Source: Bifidobacterium breve
Lineage (GTDB): Bacteria; Actinomycetota; Actinomycetes; S36-B12
Reading direction: 5' to 3'
Length of the DNA stretch: 34,212 nucleotides
Assembly (NCBI GenBank): GCA_945861925.1
Contig: CAMAWO010000009.1
Span: forward strand, 1 to 34,212
Each line of letters opens with the position of its first letter. Positions within the stretch are counted from its first letter, which is position 1. The notes under the pieces are model-generated. The model was not told the origin of the DNA. It worked only from the letters and a program-made list of their open reading frames with translations, and searched no databases. The position numbers and the translations under genes were made by a program. Below, in pieces: positions 16,869 to 24,689 of the stretch.

Positions 16869-17548
16869 ACTGGTCGCGCATCGGATCGATTCGCGAGGAC
16901 GTCGTCGGCAGCCTGCCCACCTGGCTTCTCCCGGTCGTCGACATGGCCCGGACCATCGATGTAGCCGAGATCACCAGATTCCTTCCGCCAGCCGGTTCTG
17001 GACGCCACTCAGCGGTGCTCGTCCTGTTCGGCGAAGGTCCAGGCGGTCCCGACCTCCTCCTCATCGAGCGGGCCGCCGTGATGCGGGCGCATGCTGGGCA
17101 GCCAGCCTTCCCCGGTGGCGCTGTTGATCCGGGCGATATCGATGCGGTGGACGCTGCACTCCGCGAGGCTCATGAGGAGACCGCTCTCATTCGCTCCGGG
17201 GTCGTGCCCTTCGGCCAGCTTCCTGACCTCTTTCTCCCCGTGAGCGATTTTGTCGTGACGCCGGTGCTCGCCTGGTGGCGCGAGCCCTGCGAGGTGCACG
17301 CGGCGACCCCGATCGAGGTGGCGAGCGTTCACCGAGTCCCCATAGCCGAGTTCATCGACCCGGCGAACCGCTGCCGGGTTCGTCATCCATCCGGCTACGT
17401 CGGTGTTGGATTCGAGGTGCGAGGCCTGCTCGTGTGGGGCTTCACCGCGGGCATCATCTCCGCAGTCCTCAACTCGGCCGGCTGGGCGGTCGCGTGGGAT
17501 CACGAACGTTTCGCGGAACTCGCCGATTCCGAGTTGGAAATCCGGTGA
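16865..17548 (+). CDS. Nudix hydrolase, CoA-pyrophosphatase-like (Rv3672c-like)
   Basis: The 227-residue protein contains HAGQPAFPGGAVDPGDIDAVDAALREAHEET. The MR.H.GQ.AFPGG segment before the Nudix box is typical of CoA pyrophosphatases, which cut CoA to phosphopantetheine and 3',5'-ADP. In the box the first Glu position is Asp (GGAVDPGD) and the last glycine of EExG is replaced (EETAL), so activity is likely but should not be assumed. Both ends overlap neighbours (ATGA with nth, GTGA with marP), so translation is coupled through all three genes. The conserved neighbourhood supports the assignment. Confidence 0.88.
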   Translation: MNWSRIGSIREDVVGSLPTWLLPVVDMARTIDVAEITRFLPPAGSGRHSAVLVLFGEGPGGPDLLLIERAAVMRAHAGQPAFPGGAVDPGDIDAVDAALREAHEETALIRSGVVPFGQLPDLFLPVSDFVVTPVLAWWREPCEVHAATPIEVASVHRVPIAEFIDPANRCRVRHPSGYVGVGFEVRGLLVWGFTAGIISAVLNSAGWAVAWDHERFAELADSELEIR

Positions 17549-18741
17549 ACCCGGTCGACTGGATCCTCGTCGGGGCACTCATCGTCTTCGCGTGGGCGGG
17601 CTGGCGGCAGGGGTTCGTTGCGGGGGCCCTGTCCTTCGCGGGATTCCTCGGAGGAGCACTCGCCGCGGCATTCCTCCTCCCCGGCATCATTGAGACCCGG
17701 GTTGAGCCGGGCCTCGTCCGGTCCCTTCTCCTCGCCGGTGGCATTCTTGTGTGCGCCGCGGGCGGGCAGGTTCTGCTCTCATACCTCGGTCGCACCCTGC
17801 GAACTGGCATCACGTGGACCCCTGCACGATTCGTCGACAGCGCCGCCGGGGCCGGGCTGAACATCCTCGCCCTTGCGATCGTCACCTGGATCATCGCGAC
17901 CGCAATTGCGTTCCTCCCGCAATCATCCGTCTCGAGCCAGATCCGCCAGTCCGGGGTCTTGGTCAGCCTTGACAGTCTTATCCCGGATGCTGTGCGCAAC
18001 GGCTTCGGGGAGGTTCGTGATGCGGTGGGTGCAACGGCCGTTCCGCGAATCTTCTCGGGCCTCGGCGAGGTCACCGGGCCCGATGTTCAACCCCCTGATC
18101 CGCAATCGACTGATGTCATCGCCATTGTGGGGGCTCGGGATTCCATCGTTCGCGTGACGGGCAGCGCTGGCGCCTGTCAGTCGTCGTTCAGCGGGTCGGG
18201 ATTCGTCTACGCCGACCACTACGTGCTCACCAATGCGCACGTCGTCGCTGGGGTCGATGCCCCGACGGTCCAGGTGCGGTCAGGGGAGCCGCTGTTTACG
18301 GCGACCGTCGTCGCCTTCGACCCAAAGCTCGACTCGGCCGTGCTCTTTGTCCCCGACCTCGCTGCTCGGGCACTCAATTTTGCCGATGCGCCGCCAGTCT
18401 CGGGCGAGGAAGCGGTCGTCGGTGGATTCCCGGGCGGTGGCCGTTATGTCGCGTCAGCCGTCCGGATTCGGGCAACGGTGACGGCTCGGGGCGACGACAT
18501 CTACGGCGATGCCGGGGTCGCCCGCGAGGTCTACTCCTTTCGGGGCGAGGTCTCTCCGGGCAACTCCGGCGGCCCCCTCCTGGGCATGACCGGCTCGGTG
18601 CTCGGGATGGTCTTCGGCGCCGGGTTGCTGGATGGCCCCACGGGTTACGCCATCACCGGCGCGCAATTGGCGAGTTCGGCGCAGGCTGGGCGTGGTCGCA
18701 CCGCGCCGGTCGACACCGGTTCATGCAATATCCGCGAGTAG
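17545..18741 (+). CDS. marP: Membrane serine protease with CvpA-like domain (MarP)
   Basis: The 398-residue protein has four N-terminal membrane helices of the CvpA type (about residues 5-125) and a periplasmic trypsin-like domain. The triad is His232 (TNAHVV), Asp263 (KLDSAVL) and Ser341 (PGNSGGP). Cys211 and Cys394 match the redox-sensitive disulfide that activates M. tuberculosis MarP under acid and oxidative stress. Family length is about 397. In mycobacteria MarP is needed for intrabacterial pH control in acid. GTG 17545 overlaps the Nudix stop as GTGA. Its last 21 nt overlap the convergent DUF309 gene. Confidence 0.95.
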   Translation: MNPVDWILVGALIVFAWAGWRQGFVAGALSFAGFLGGALAAAFLLPGIIETRVEPGLVRSLLLAGGILVCAAGGQVLLSYLGRTLRTGITWTPARFVDSAAGAGLNILALAIVTWIIATAIAFLPQSSVSSQIRQSGVLVSLDSLIPDAVRNGFGEVRDAVGATAVPRIFSGLGEVTGPDVQPPDPQSTDVIAIVGARDSIVRVTGSAGACQSSFSGSGFVYADHYVLTNAHVVAGVDAPTVQVRSGEPLFTATVVAFDPKLDSAVLFVPDLAARALNFADAPPVSGEEAVVGGFPGGGRYVASAVRIRATVTARGDDIYGDAGVAREVYSFRGEVSPGNSGGPLLGMTGSVLGMVFGAGLLDGPTGYAITGAQLASSAQAGRGRTAPVDTGSCNIRE

Positions 18742-19116
18742 CCGGTTCAGCGACTCAGTGACCACGCCGGCATCGATGGGTTCGACGATGGTGGCCGAAT
18801 CGAGGCCTCGGCGAGCGCGCTCCGCAACCCTGCGGGCGCCGATCGTATTCCCCCGAGCATCGTGGGTGAGGGCTGCGCCCCACTGCGCCAGGGCCTGCCA
18901 GAGCGCCCGCTCTGTTTGGGGAGCGCATCTCCAGCGCTGCTCGAAGACCTCGTGAGCGTGGAAGGGCAGGTCCTGCTCGACGTAGTCGAGGGCCTCCAGC
19001 CAGGCTTGGGATGCCGAGACGACCGTGCGGTCGGGCACGCTCGGATACGCATTGCCGGGATCGGTGCCACGCCCAAGTGGCCGGCCGTATCTGTCACGCG
19101 GCCGCCCTAGGTTCAT
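18721..19116 (-). CDS. DUF309 family protein
   Basis: The 131-residue protein has the DUF309 core, ALDYVEQDLPFHAHEVFEQRWRCAPQTERALWQALAQWGAALTHDARGN, with the conserved His-Glu pair in PFHAHEVFE and a helical hairpin. Before it stands an Arg/Pro-rich N-terminal stretch (RPRDRYGRPLGRG) common in actinobacterial members. The function is unknown; members are small helical proteins. It is the last gene of the acs-to-DUF309 minus-strand run, 16 nt after the hydrolase stop, and its 3' end overlaps that of marP by 21 nt. Confidence 0.85.
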   Translation of the reverse strand: MNLGRPRDRYGRPLGRGTDPGNAYPSVPDRTVVSASQAWLEALDYVEQDLPFHAHEVFEQRWRCAPQTERALWQALAQWGAALTHDARGNTIGARRVAERARRGLDSATIVEPIDAGVVTESLNRLLADIA

Positions 19117-19132
19117 ATGTTCACGGGGTCGG

Positions 19133-20047
19133 TCACGAACGAGTGCGCTCGTTCAGCCACCCAATGATGAGGGCGCTCACGTCGTCCGGCGCCTCCTCCT
19201 GGGGGAAGTGGCCCGTCTGAAGTGCTGCAAATTGGTATGAACCTGCGACATACCCACCGCTCCCACGGCAACTCGCACTCAGCACCATCGGATCGAGCGC
19301 CCCGTGTATGTGCAGCACATCGGTGGTGATGGGCGCTGACATCGTCGACATGAACCGCAGTCCATCGCTGCGCCAGAAGGAACGAACGGCCCACCGGTGG
19401 TACTCAATCGCAGTATGAGCTGTTGGCCACCGCATGAACGCGGAACGGTAGACCTCGCCCTCGGCGTCGATCCAGTCGGTCGACCCCGACCAGCGTCGCA
19501 TGAGGTCCTCGACACGTTGACCCTCATGACGACGGAGCGACCGCTCTGGAATGAGGGGCATCTGGAAGTCGAGCAGATAGCCGAGCGTGGTCCACTGTCC
19601 TGCCCGCAGCAGGTTGCTGCGCATGGCCCTCGGATGGGGCATTGAGATTGGGACGATTCCGAGGACGGCATCAGGTTCGAGCACCCCCATAGCCCAGGCG
19701 CCGAACGCTCCCCAACCGTGTCCGATGACATACGCCGACGAGACGCCGAGACTGCGAAGCACACCGGCAGCATCTGCTGTCTGAGTCGCCGGGTCGTAGC
19801 CGTTCGGAGGGTGGTCGGAGCCACCGTAGCCGCGTAGGTCCATGGCGATGGCCCGGTAGCCCGCGTCAGCGAGTGCGGTGAGTTGGCTGCGCCAGGTCCA
19901 CCAGAAGGTCGGGAACCCGTGCAGCAGCAGACACGCAGGTCCCTCGCCGACTTCGACCACATGGAATCGCGCTCCGTTGGCGGAGACTTGGCGATGAGTC
20001 CACGGGCCGGGGGCCTCAATGACCCGATCAGGATCGACCAAGGGCAC
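19133..20047 (-). CDS. Alpha/beta hydrolase, EphE-like, nucleophile missing
   Basis: The 304-residue protein has the alpha/beta-hydrolase fold of epoxide hydrolases: HGFPTFWW oxyanion segment (43-50), LRGYGGSDHPP, an acid candidate in HGALDPMV and a histidine in QTGHFPQEEAP. The nucleophile elbow reads G109-H110-G111-W112-G113; epoxide hydrolases have Asp at position 111 (GHDWG). The codon there is GGT, one base from GAT. Activity as an epoxide hydrolase is therefore unlikely. GTG 20047 follows the holin-like gene by 3 nt, so the genes are co-transcribed. Placement next to marP corresponds to mycobacterial ephE (Rv3670). Confidence 0.88.
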   Translation of the reverse strand: MPLVDPDRVIEAPGPWTHRQVSANGARFHVVEVGEGPACLLLHGFPTFWWTWRSQLTALADAGYRAIAMDLRGYGGSDHPPNGYDPATQTADAAGVLRSLGVSSAYVIGHGWGAFGAWAMGVLEPDAVLGIVPISMPHPRAMRSNLLRAGQWTTLGYLLDFQMPLIPERSLRRHEGQRVEDLMRRWSGSTDWIDAEGEVYRSAFMRWPTAHTAIEYHRWAVRSFWRSDGLRFMSTMSAPITTDVLHIHGALDPMVLSASCRGSGGYVAGSYQFAALQTGHFPQEEAPDDVSALIIGWLNERTRS

Positions 20048-20050
20048 GGG

Positions 20051-20449
20051 CTACCGACCCGGTTGCTCGGCTGACGCGATGGTGTTCCGCGTCTTGGCCA
20101 ACTCGCTCAGTGCCAGTTTGGGCGCCCGAATCTGCTGCGCCTGATTGCGCGCGAGGAGGCCGGAGACGACGGCGGTGATGAGGAGGAGGAGGCTCACGAT
20201 TCCGAAACCCGCCCAAGTCGGCAGCCCCATGGCCACGAAGGCGTATGCGAGGGTGACGAGCAGGAAGATCCCGAACAGCGATAGGCAGACGAGTGCGAGC
20301 ACTGCGAAGACACCGGCCCGTGAAACGGCCTTGCTCGTCGCGGTGAGTTCAGCCTGAGTCAGCGCGATCTGAGCGCGCACCAGCTTTTGTGCGTCGGACA
20401 CCGTCTTGCGGACAAGGTCCGCGATGCTGGGTTCCCGTGCGGCAGCCAT
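20051..20449 (-). CDS. Phage-holin/DUF1469-type membrane protein (Rv3669-like)
   Basis: The 132-residue protein has an amphipathic N-terminal helix (SIADLVRKTVSDAQKLVRAQIALTQAEL), two membrane helices (about residues 45-72 and 76-98) and a charged C-terminal tail. This is the 'Phage_holin_3_6'/DUF1469 pattern of actinobacterial membrane proteins; the holin name comes from the domain and does not show phage origin. It sits between nhaA and the EphE-like gene with 9 nt and 3 nt gaps. Its role in the envelope is unknown. Confidence 0.82.
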   Translation of the reverse strand: MAAAREPSIADLVRKTVSDAQKLVRAQIALTQAELTATSKAVSRAGVFAVLALVCLSLFGIFLLVTLAYAFVAMGLPTWAGFGIVSLLLLITAVVSGLLARNQAQQIRAPKLALSELAKTRNTIASAEQPGR

Positions 20450-20458
20450 GGTCAGAGG

Positions 20459-21655
20459 CTAGCGTCTTCGCAGTCGCAAGGCGATTGCCGCGAGGACTGC
20501 CGCGAGGAACGAGGCGGCAAGGACCGCCGTTTTTGCCTCCGCGACGGTATCCGGTTGGCCCGGGAAGGCCAGCTCGGTGATGAGGAGTGACACCGTGAAC
20601 CCGATGCCGGCGAGCACACCGACCGCCCCAATGTCGGCCCACCGAATGGCCTTCGGCAGTGAGGCTCGGGTGAAGCGAGCGACGAGATAGGTGGTGCAAA
20701 CGATCCCAAGCGGCTTGCCCACGACGAGTCCGAGGATGATCCCGATAGCCACGGGTGCAGTGAGCGCCTCGACAAGCCCGATCGAGCGCAGGTCGACCCC
20801 GGCGGCGAAGAAGGCGAAGAGTGGGACGCACAGGGCGGCGCTCCACGGGTGGACCCGGCGGGCAACCCGATCAGCTGGAGGGTGAGTCTCTCCGGGGTCG
20901 GAGCGAACCCGGGTGAGGAGGCCGAGCACGACTCCGGCGACGGTCGCATGGACCCCGCTCTCGTGCATCGCATACCAGGCGATGAGCGCGAGTGGCACGT
21001 AGATCCACGCAGACCTGAGCCGGCGCCGCTGGGCGAGCGCGTAGCCGATGAAGCAGATGATGGCAAGGGTGAACCAGGCCAGCTCGAAGTGCGTGGAGTA
21101 GAAGATTGCGATGACGGTGATCGCGCCTAGGTCGTCGACGACGGCCAGGGTGAGGAGGAACGCGCGCAGGGCAATGGGTAGGCGCCGACCGATAACGGCG
21201 AGAACTGCGAGGGCGAAGGCGATGTCGGTTGCCATCGGAATTCCCCAGCCGGAGGGCGCGCCGCCCACCATCGACGTGTTCACGGCGGCGAAGATGAGTG
21301 CGGGTACGAGCATGCCCCCCAGTGCCGCCGCGATTGGCACGACGGCCCGAGACGGCTTCGAGAGCGACCCGACGACGAGCTCATGCTTGAGTTCGAGGCC
21401 GACGACAAGGAAGAAGACCGATAGCAGGCCGTCGGCCGCCCAGGCCCCCAGGGGAAGCTGCAGTCCCACGCTCGCAGGCCCAACGGGCAGTGCGACCAGC
21501 GCGGCGTAGGAGTCGGCCCAGGGGGAGTTCGCCCAGACGAGGGCGAGGGTTGCGGCGATGAGGAGCAGGCCTCCACCCACAGTTTCGTCGCGAAGTTGAC
21601 CGACAAGCCAGCCACGCTCGCGCCGGCTGGGGCGGATGAAGGCAGGCTCACTCAT
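20459..21655 (-). CDS. nhaA: Na+/H+ antiporter NhaA
   Basis: The 398-residue integral membrane protein exports Na+ (or Li+) in exchange for protons. Eleven to twelve hydrophobic segments are visible. Signatures include LKHELVVGSL after SVFFLVVGLE, PMATDIAFALAVLA (142-144 ATD), and the ion-binding aspartate pair Asp174-Asp175 in VVDDLGAI. The C-terminal GIGFTVSLLITELAF is also typical. A TAGGCT hexamer ends 9 nt before ATG 21655, so it may start its own near-leaderless transcript, though it also follows acs by 29 nt in the same direction. Confidence 0.96.
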   Translation of the reverse strand: MSEPAFIRPSRRERGWLVGQLRDETVGGGLLLIAATLALVWANSPWADSYAALVALPVGPASVGLQLPLGAWAADGLLSVFFLVVGLELKHELVVGSLSKPSRAVVPIAAALGGMLVPALIFAAVNTSMVGGAPSGWGIPMATDIAFALAVLAVIGRRLPIALRAFLLTLAVVDDLGAITVIAIFYSTHFELAWFTLAIICFIGYALAQRRRLRSAWIYVPLALIAWYAMHESGVHATVAGVVLGLLTRVRSDPGETHPPADRVARRVHPWSAALCVPLFAFFAAGVDLRSIGLVEALTAPVAIGIILGLVVGKPLGIVCTTYLVARFTRASLPKAIRWADIGAVGVLAGIGFTVSLLITELAFPGQPDTVAEAKTAVLAASFLAAVLAAIALRLRRR

Positions 21656-21664
21656 GTCGCTGCG

Positions 21665-21670
21665 AGCCTA
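21665..21670 (-). promoter_or_regulatory. Putative -10 (TAGGCT) of nhaA
   Basis: On the minus strand TAGGCT ends 9 nt before ATG 21655, in the 29-nt gap after acs. Confidence 0.35.
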
Positions 21671-21684
21671 GCCCGTGGTTCGGC

Positions 21685-23652
21685 TCAGTCGTCGTCGGAA
21701 TTCGCGGCAAGGCCGGCGGAGATGAGGGCCATGACAGCCGGATCCGCGAGGGTCGTGGCATCGCCGACATCGCGCTGCTCAGCGACATCGCGGAGCAGGC
21801 GCCGCATGATCTTGCCCGACCGGGTCTTTGGGAGCTCGGCGACGATGAGAATCTGCCGTGGCTTGGCGATCGGGCCGATCTCTTGGGCGACATGGTCGCG
21901 CAGTTCGCGGCCGATCGAGGAGCGCCCTGATCCGTCATCGGAGGCATTTGACCGAAGGATCACGAAGGCGACAATCCCCTGACCGGTCATGGCATCAGTC
22001 GCGCCGACAACGGCCGCCTCCGCCACCTTCGGGTGCGATACCAGCGCCGACTCGACCTCGGTGGTGGAGATACGGTGCCCTGACACGTTCATGACATCGT
22101 CGACCCGGCCGAGCAGCCAGACTGCTCCGTCGTCGTCGAGTTTCGCACCATCGCCAGCGAAATAGACCCCGGTGAAGTGCTCCCAGTAGCCCTCCACGTA
22201 GCGCTGGGGGTTGCGCCAGATCCCGCGGAGCATCGCGGGCCACGGTTCAGTGAGGACGAGGTAGCCCCCGGCACCGTGGTTGACGGGCGCCGCATTGTCA
22301 TCGACGACATCGGCGCCGATACCCGGCAGGGCTCGCATTGCGGATCCGGGCTTGCAAGCGGTGACTCCGGGCAGGGGAGCGATCATGATGGCGCCTGTTT
22401 CGGTCTGCCACCATGTGTCGACGATCGGGCAGCGGTTGCCGCCGATCACCTCGCGGTACCACATCCAGGCCTCCGGGTTGATGGGCTCGCCCACGGATCC
22501 GAGAAGGCGCAGGGACGAAAGGTCCTTGCCCTGCGGCAGGTGGTCGCCCCACTTCATGAAGGTCCGAATCGCTGTGGGCGCGGTGTAGAGAATGGTCACG
22601 CCGTGGCGCTCGACGATGTCCCACCAACGGTCCTGGGTCGGGGTATCGGGCGTGCCCTCGTAGATGACCTGGGTCACGCGGTTGGACAGCGGGCCGTAGA
22701 CGACGTAGGAGTGCCCGGTGACCCAGCCGATGTCTGCGGTGCACCAGTAGACGTCGGTCTCCGGCTTGAGGTCAAAAACCGCGTGGTGGGTGTACGAGAC
22801 CTGTGTGAGGTATCCGCCGGTCGTGTGGAGGATCCCCTTCGGGGTTCCGGTTGTGCCGGAGGTGTAGAGAATGAAGAGCGGGTGCTCACTGTCGAACGCC
22901 TGGTAAGCGTGGGTTTCGGGCTGGCGGTCGACGATGTCGTGCCACCAGACATCGCGGCCTTCGTGCCACTCGACATCAATGCCGGTGCGCTTCACGACAA
23001 GCACGTTCGTAACCGTCGGGGTTTTCGTGACGGCCTCATCAACCGCGGGCTTGAGTGGGAGGATCGCGCCTCGACGGTGCTGGCCGTCAGCGGTGATGAC
23101 GAGTTTGGCCTCAGCGTCGTTGATTCGGCTCTCGAGAGCGGTCGCGGCGAATCCCCCGAAGACGACGGAGTGAGGCGCGCCGATGCGGGCGCAGGCGAGC
23201 ATCGCGACGACTGCTTCGGGGATAAGTGGCATATAGATGGCGATTCGATCGCCCGTGTTGATCCCGAGTTCGATGAGCGCATTCGCGGCCTGGCAGACGT
23301 CCTTCTGCAATTGCGCGTATGTGACGTCGCGACGATCACCGAGCTCGCCCTCGAAGCGAATCGCGACCTGATCCCCATAGCCGGCCTCGACATGGCGGTC
23401 GACGCAGTTGTAGGCGACGTTGAGGCGTCCGCCGACGAACCACTTCGCGAATGGGGCGTCGGACCAGTCGAGCACCTCGGTGAACGGGGTGTCCCAGGTC
23501 AGGCGTCCGGCCTGTTCGGCCCAGAATCCGAGCCGGTCCTCCGCAGCGATTGCGTACGCGTCCTCCTTGACGTTTGCCTGGGCCGCGAACTCAGGAGTGG
23601 GCGAAAATTCGCGATCCTCGTGCTGGAGGCTGGAAAAGGCGTCAGTGCTCAC
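21685..23652 (-). CDS. acs: Acetyl-CoA synthetase
   Basis: It activates acetate to acetyl-CoA through acetyl-AMP. The 655-residue protein has the ATP-binding loop YTSGTTGTPKG, WCTADIGWVTGHSY, DTWWQTETG, the hinge region GRVDDVMNVSGHR and the C-terminal PKTRSGKIMRR, whose Lys is the acetylation site in Acs. Length is normal. GTG 23652 was chosen over ATG 23691 because GGGAG lies about 5-6 nt before it and Acs proteins lack the extra N-terminal residues. It is divergent from the Fic-like gene. A 528-codon open frame on the opposite strand is a shadow of this gene. Confidence 0.97.
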   Translation of the reverse strand: MSTDAFSSLQHEDREFSPTPEFAAQANVKEDAYAIAAEDRLGFWAEQAGRLTWDTPFTEVLDWSDAPFAKWFVGGRLNVAYNCVDRHVEAGYGDQVAIRFEGELGDRRDVTYAQLQKDVCQAANALIELGINTGDRIAIYMPLIPEAVVAMLACARIGAPHSVVFGGFAATALESRINDAEAKLVITADGQHRRGAILPLKPAVDEAVTKTPTVTNVLVVKRTGIDVEWHEGRDVWWHDIVDRQPETHAYQAFDSEHPLFILYTSGTTGTPKGILHTTGGYLTQVSYTHHAVFDLKPETDVYWCTADIGWVTGHSYVVYGPLSNRVTQVIYEGTPDTPTQDRWWDIVERHGVTILYTAPTAIRTFMKWGDHLPQGKDLSSLRLLGSVGEPINPEAWMWYREVIGGNRCPIVDTWWQTETGAIMIAPLPGVTACKPGSAMRALPGIGADVVDDNAAPVNHGAGGYLVLTEPWPAMLRGIWRNPQRYVEGYWEHFTGVYFAGDGAKLDDDGAVWLLGRVDDVMNVSGHRISTTEVESALVSHPKVAEAAVVGATDAMTGQGIVAFVILRSNASDDGSGRSSIGRELRDHVAQEIGPIAKPRQILIVAELPKTRSGKIMRRLLRDVAEQRDVGDATTLADPAVMALISAGLAANSDDD

Positions 23653-23746
23653 GGTTCTCCCAAAGGCCAGATAGGTGGATCCCTGCATCATGCTGACGTC
23701 AAGGTACAGGGTGCATGTGACTGCCCGGCGAGAATCAGCAAACGTA

Positions 23747-23752
23747 TAGCGT
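23747..23752 (+). promoter_or_regulatory. Putative -10 (TAGCGT) of the Fic-like gene, leaderless
   Basis: TAGCGT ends 7 nt before ATG 23760; TATAGC two bases earlier is an overlapping alternative. There is no Shine-Dalgarno. Confidence 0.45.
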
Positions 23753-23759
23753 CAGCGTC

Positions 23760-24545
23760 ATGATCGGTCAGCGCTCCACCCGTGACCCCCTCGCCGAACT
23801 AGCCGCGGATCCGCCGACCGCAACCCTCCTCGCGGCTGCGCGCGCCGAAATCGACTCGCTCCTGTGGCGGCGAGATGTTCGAACGCATGCAGCTGCGGTG
23901 GCGACCTCGTCTGCCGAGCGAGGGGCCCGTGATTCCGCTGCGATCGACGGCGCCGACCTCGCGGTGGCCGACGCTTCGCCCATGGGCCGGGTCCTTGATG
24001 CCGCAATGAGGCTCACCGCCGCGATCCCGGGGCAGGTCGAGGTGTTTGCCACCTCGCCGCTGCAGGCGCTCGCGCACCTTCATGCGCTCACCGCCACCGG
24101 CTTCGTGCCGGACGAGGAACTCGGGCGGCCCCGCGCGGCCGAGCGGGCCGATGATCCACTCCACCTCGGCGTCTTGCCCTCGGCGGTCCTTGCTGCCGAG
24201 CGACTGTCGCTGCTGGCGCGCACGCTCACCACCCCGACCGAGGCGCCCGCACTGCTTGTCGCGGCCATTGCCCACGCGGAACTTGCGGTGATACGACCGT
24301 TCACCTGGGGCTCGGGCATGGTTGCGCGGGCTGCCATCCGGCTGGTGATAGCCAGTCGCGGGGTGGATCCATCACTGTTCAGCATCCCGGAGCATGGGAT
24401 GTTCGAGATGGGTCGGCCGGCCTACGTTCGCGCACTGCAGGGGTATTCATCGGGGACCCGTGAGGGCGTGCTCGCCTTCATCGGGTGGCAGGCCACCGCC
24501 TGCGCCCAAGGCGCCACCGCTGTCCCCACCCCGTTTGTCCCATGA
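23760..24545 (+). CDS. Degenerate Fic-fold protein (Rv3662c-like position)
   Basis: The 261-residue protein resembles the Fic family in layout but lacks the catalytic motif. Residues 179-190 read RPFTWGSGMVAR where active Fic enzymes have HPFxDGNGRxxR: His is Arg, Asp is Trp, Asn is Ser and the Gly-Arg is Gly-Met. A segment SAAIDG at 59-64 looks like the (S/T)xxxEG inhibitory motif with Asp for Glu. AMP-transfer is therefore improbable. A related protein appears beside the HAD gene in mycobacteria. Function is unknown. The last codons (PFVP-stop) lie in the first bases of a palindromic repeat, which supplies the TGA. Confidence 0.7.
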   Translation: MIGQRSTRDPLAELAADPPTATLLAAARAEIDSLLWRRDVRTHAAAVATSSAERGARDSAAIDGADLAVADASPMGRVLDAAMRLTAAIPGQVEVFATSPLQALAHLHALTATGFVPDEELGRPRAAERADDPLHLGVLPSAVLAAERLSLLARTLTTPTEAPALLVAAIAHAELAVIRPFTWGSGMVARAAIRLVIASRGVDPSLFSIPEHGMFEMGRPAYVRALQGYSSGTREGVLAFIGWQATACAQGATAVPTPFVP

Positions 24546-24603
24546 AATGGGAGATCGAGCAGAATTCCGGCTGATTCCGCTCCGATTCTGCAGGTTGTCC
24601 CAG
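24531..24603 (+). repeat. 73-nt palindromic intergenic repeat, copy B1
   Basis: It begins CCGTTTGTCCCATGAAATGG and ends GGTTGTCCCAG. It pairs internally at CCCAT/ATGGG and GCAGAAT/ATTCTGC. It matches copy A at 59 of 73 positions by hand count. Its first bases encode the C terminus and stop codon of the Fic-like gene. Confidence 0.8.
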
Positions 24604-24604
24604 G

Positions 24605-24677
24605 CTGGGAGAATCTGCAAAATTCGAACCGAAACGGCTGGGTTTTCTCCGTTTGTCCCATGTAATGGGACAAACGG
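24605..24677 (-). repeat. 73-nt palindromic intergenic repeat, copy B2 (inverted)
   Basis: Read on the minus strand, it begins CCGTTTGTCCCATTACATGG and ends AGATTCTCCCAG. It matches B1 at 51 of 73 positions by hand count without gaps. B1 and B2 are mirror images about base 24604, joined at CCCAG-G-CTGGG. Confidence 0.75.
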
Positions 24678-24682
24678 AGAAA
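24644..24682. terminator. Perfect 18-bp hairpin, likely bidirectional terminator
   Basis: The arms 24644-24661 (TTTCTCCGTTTGTCCCAT) and 24665-24682 pair perfectly with loop GTA. The stem is flanked by a short T-run on the plus-strand left side and an A-run on the right, so either strand could terminate. It lies 7 nt from the stop of the HAD gene and is formed by the outer end of repeat copy B2. Confidence 0.8.
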
Positions 24683-24689
24683 CAGGGGG

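Noticed and set aside
20051-20449. Prophage remnant suggested by the holin-type domain
   Set aside because: The gene belongs to a conserved actinobacterial row of chromosomal genes, and no other phage genes are present.
22177-23763. A 528-codon open frame on the plus strand
   Set aside because: It lies wholly antisense to acs, whose motifs are unmistakable. Long antisense frames are expected at this GC content, and the product has no family features.
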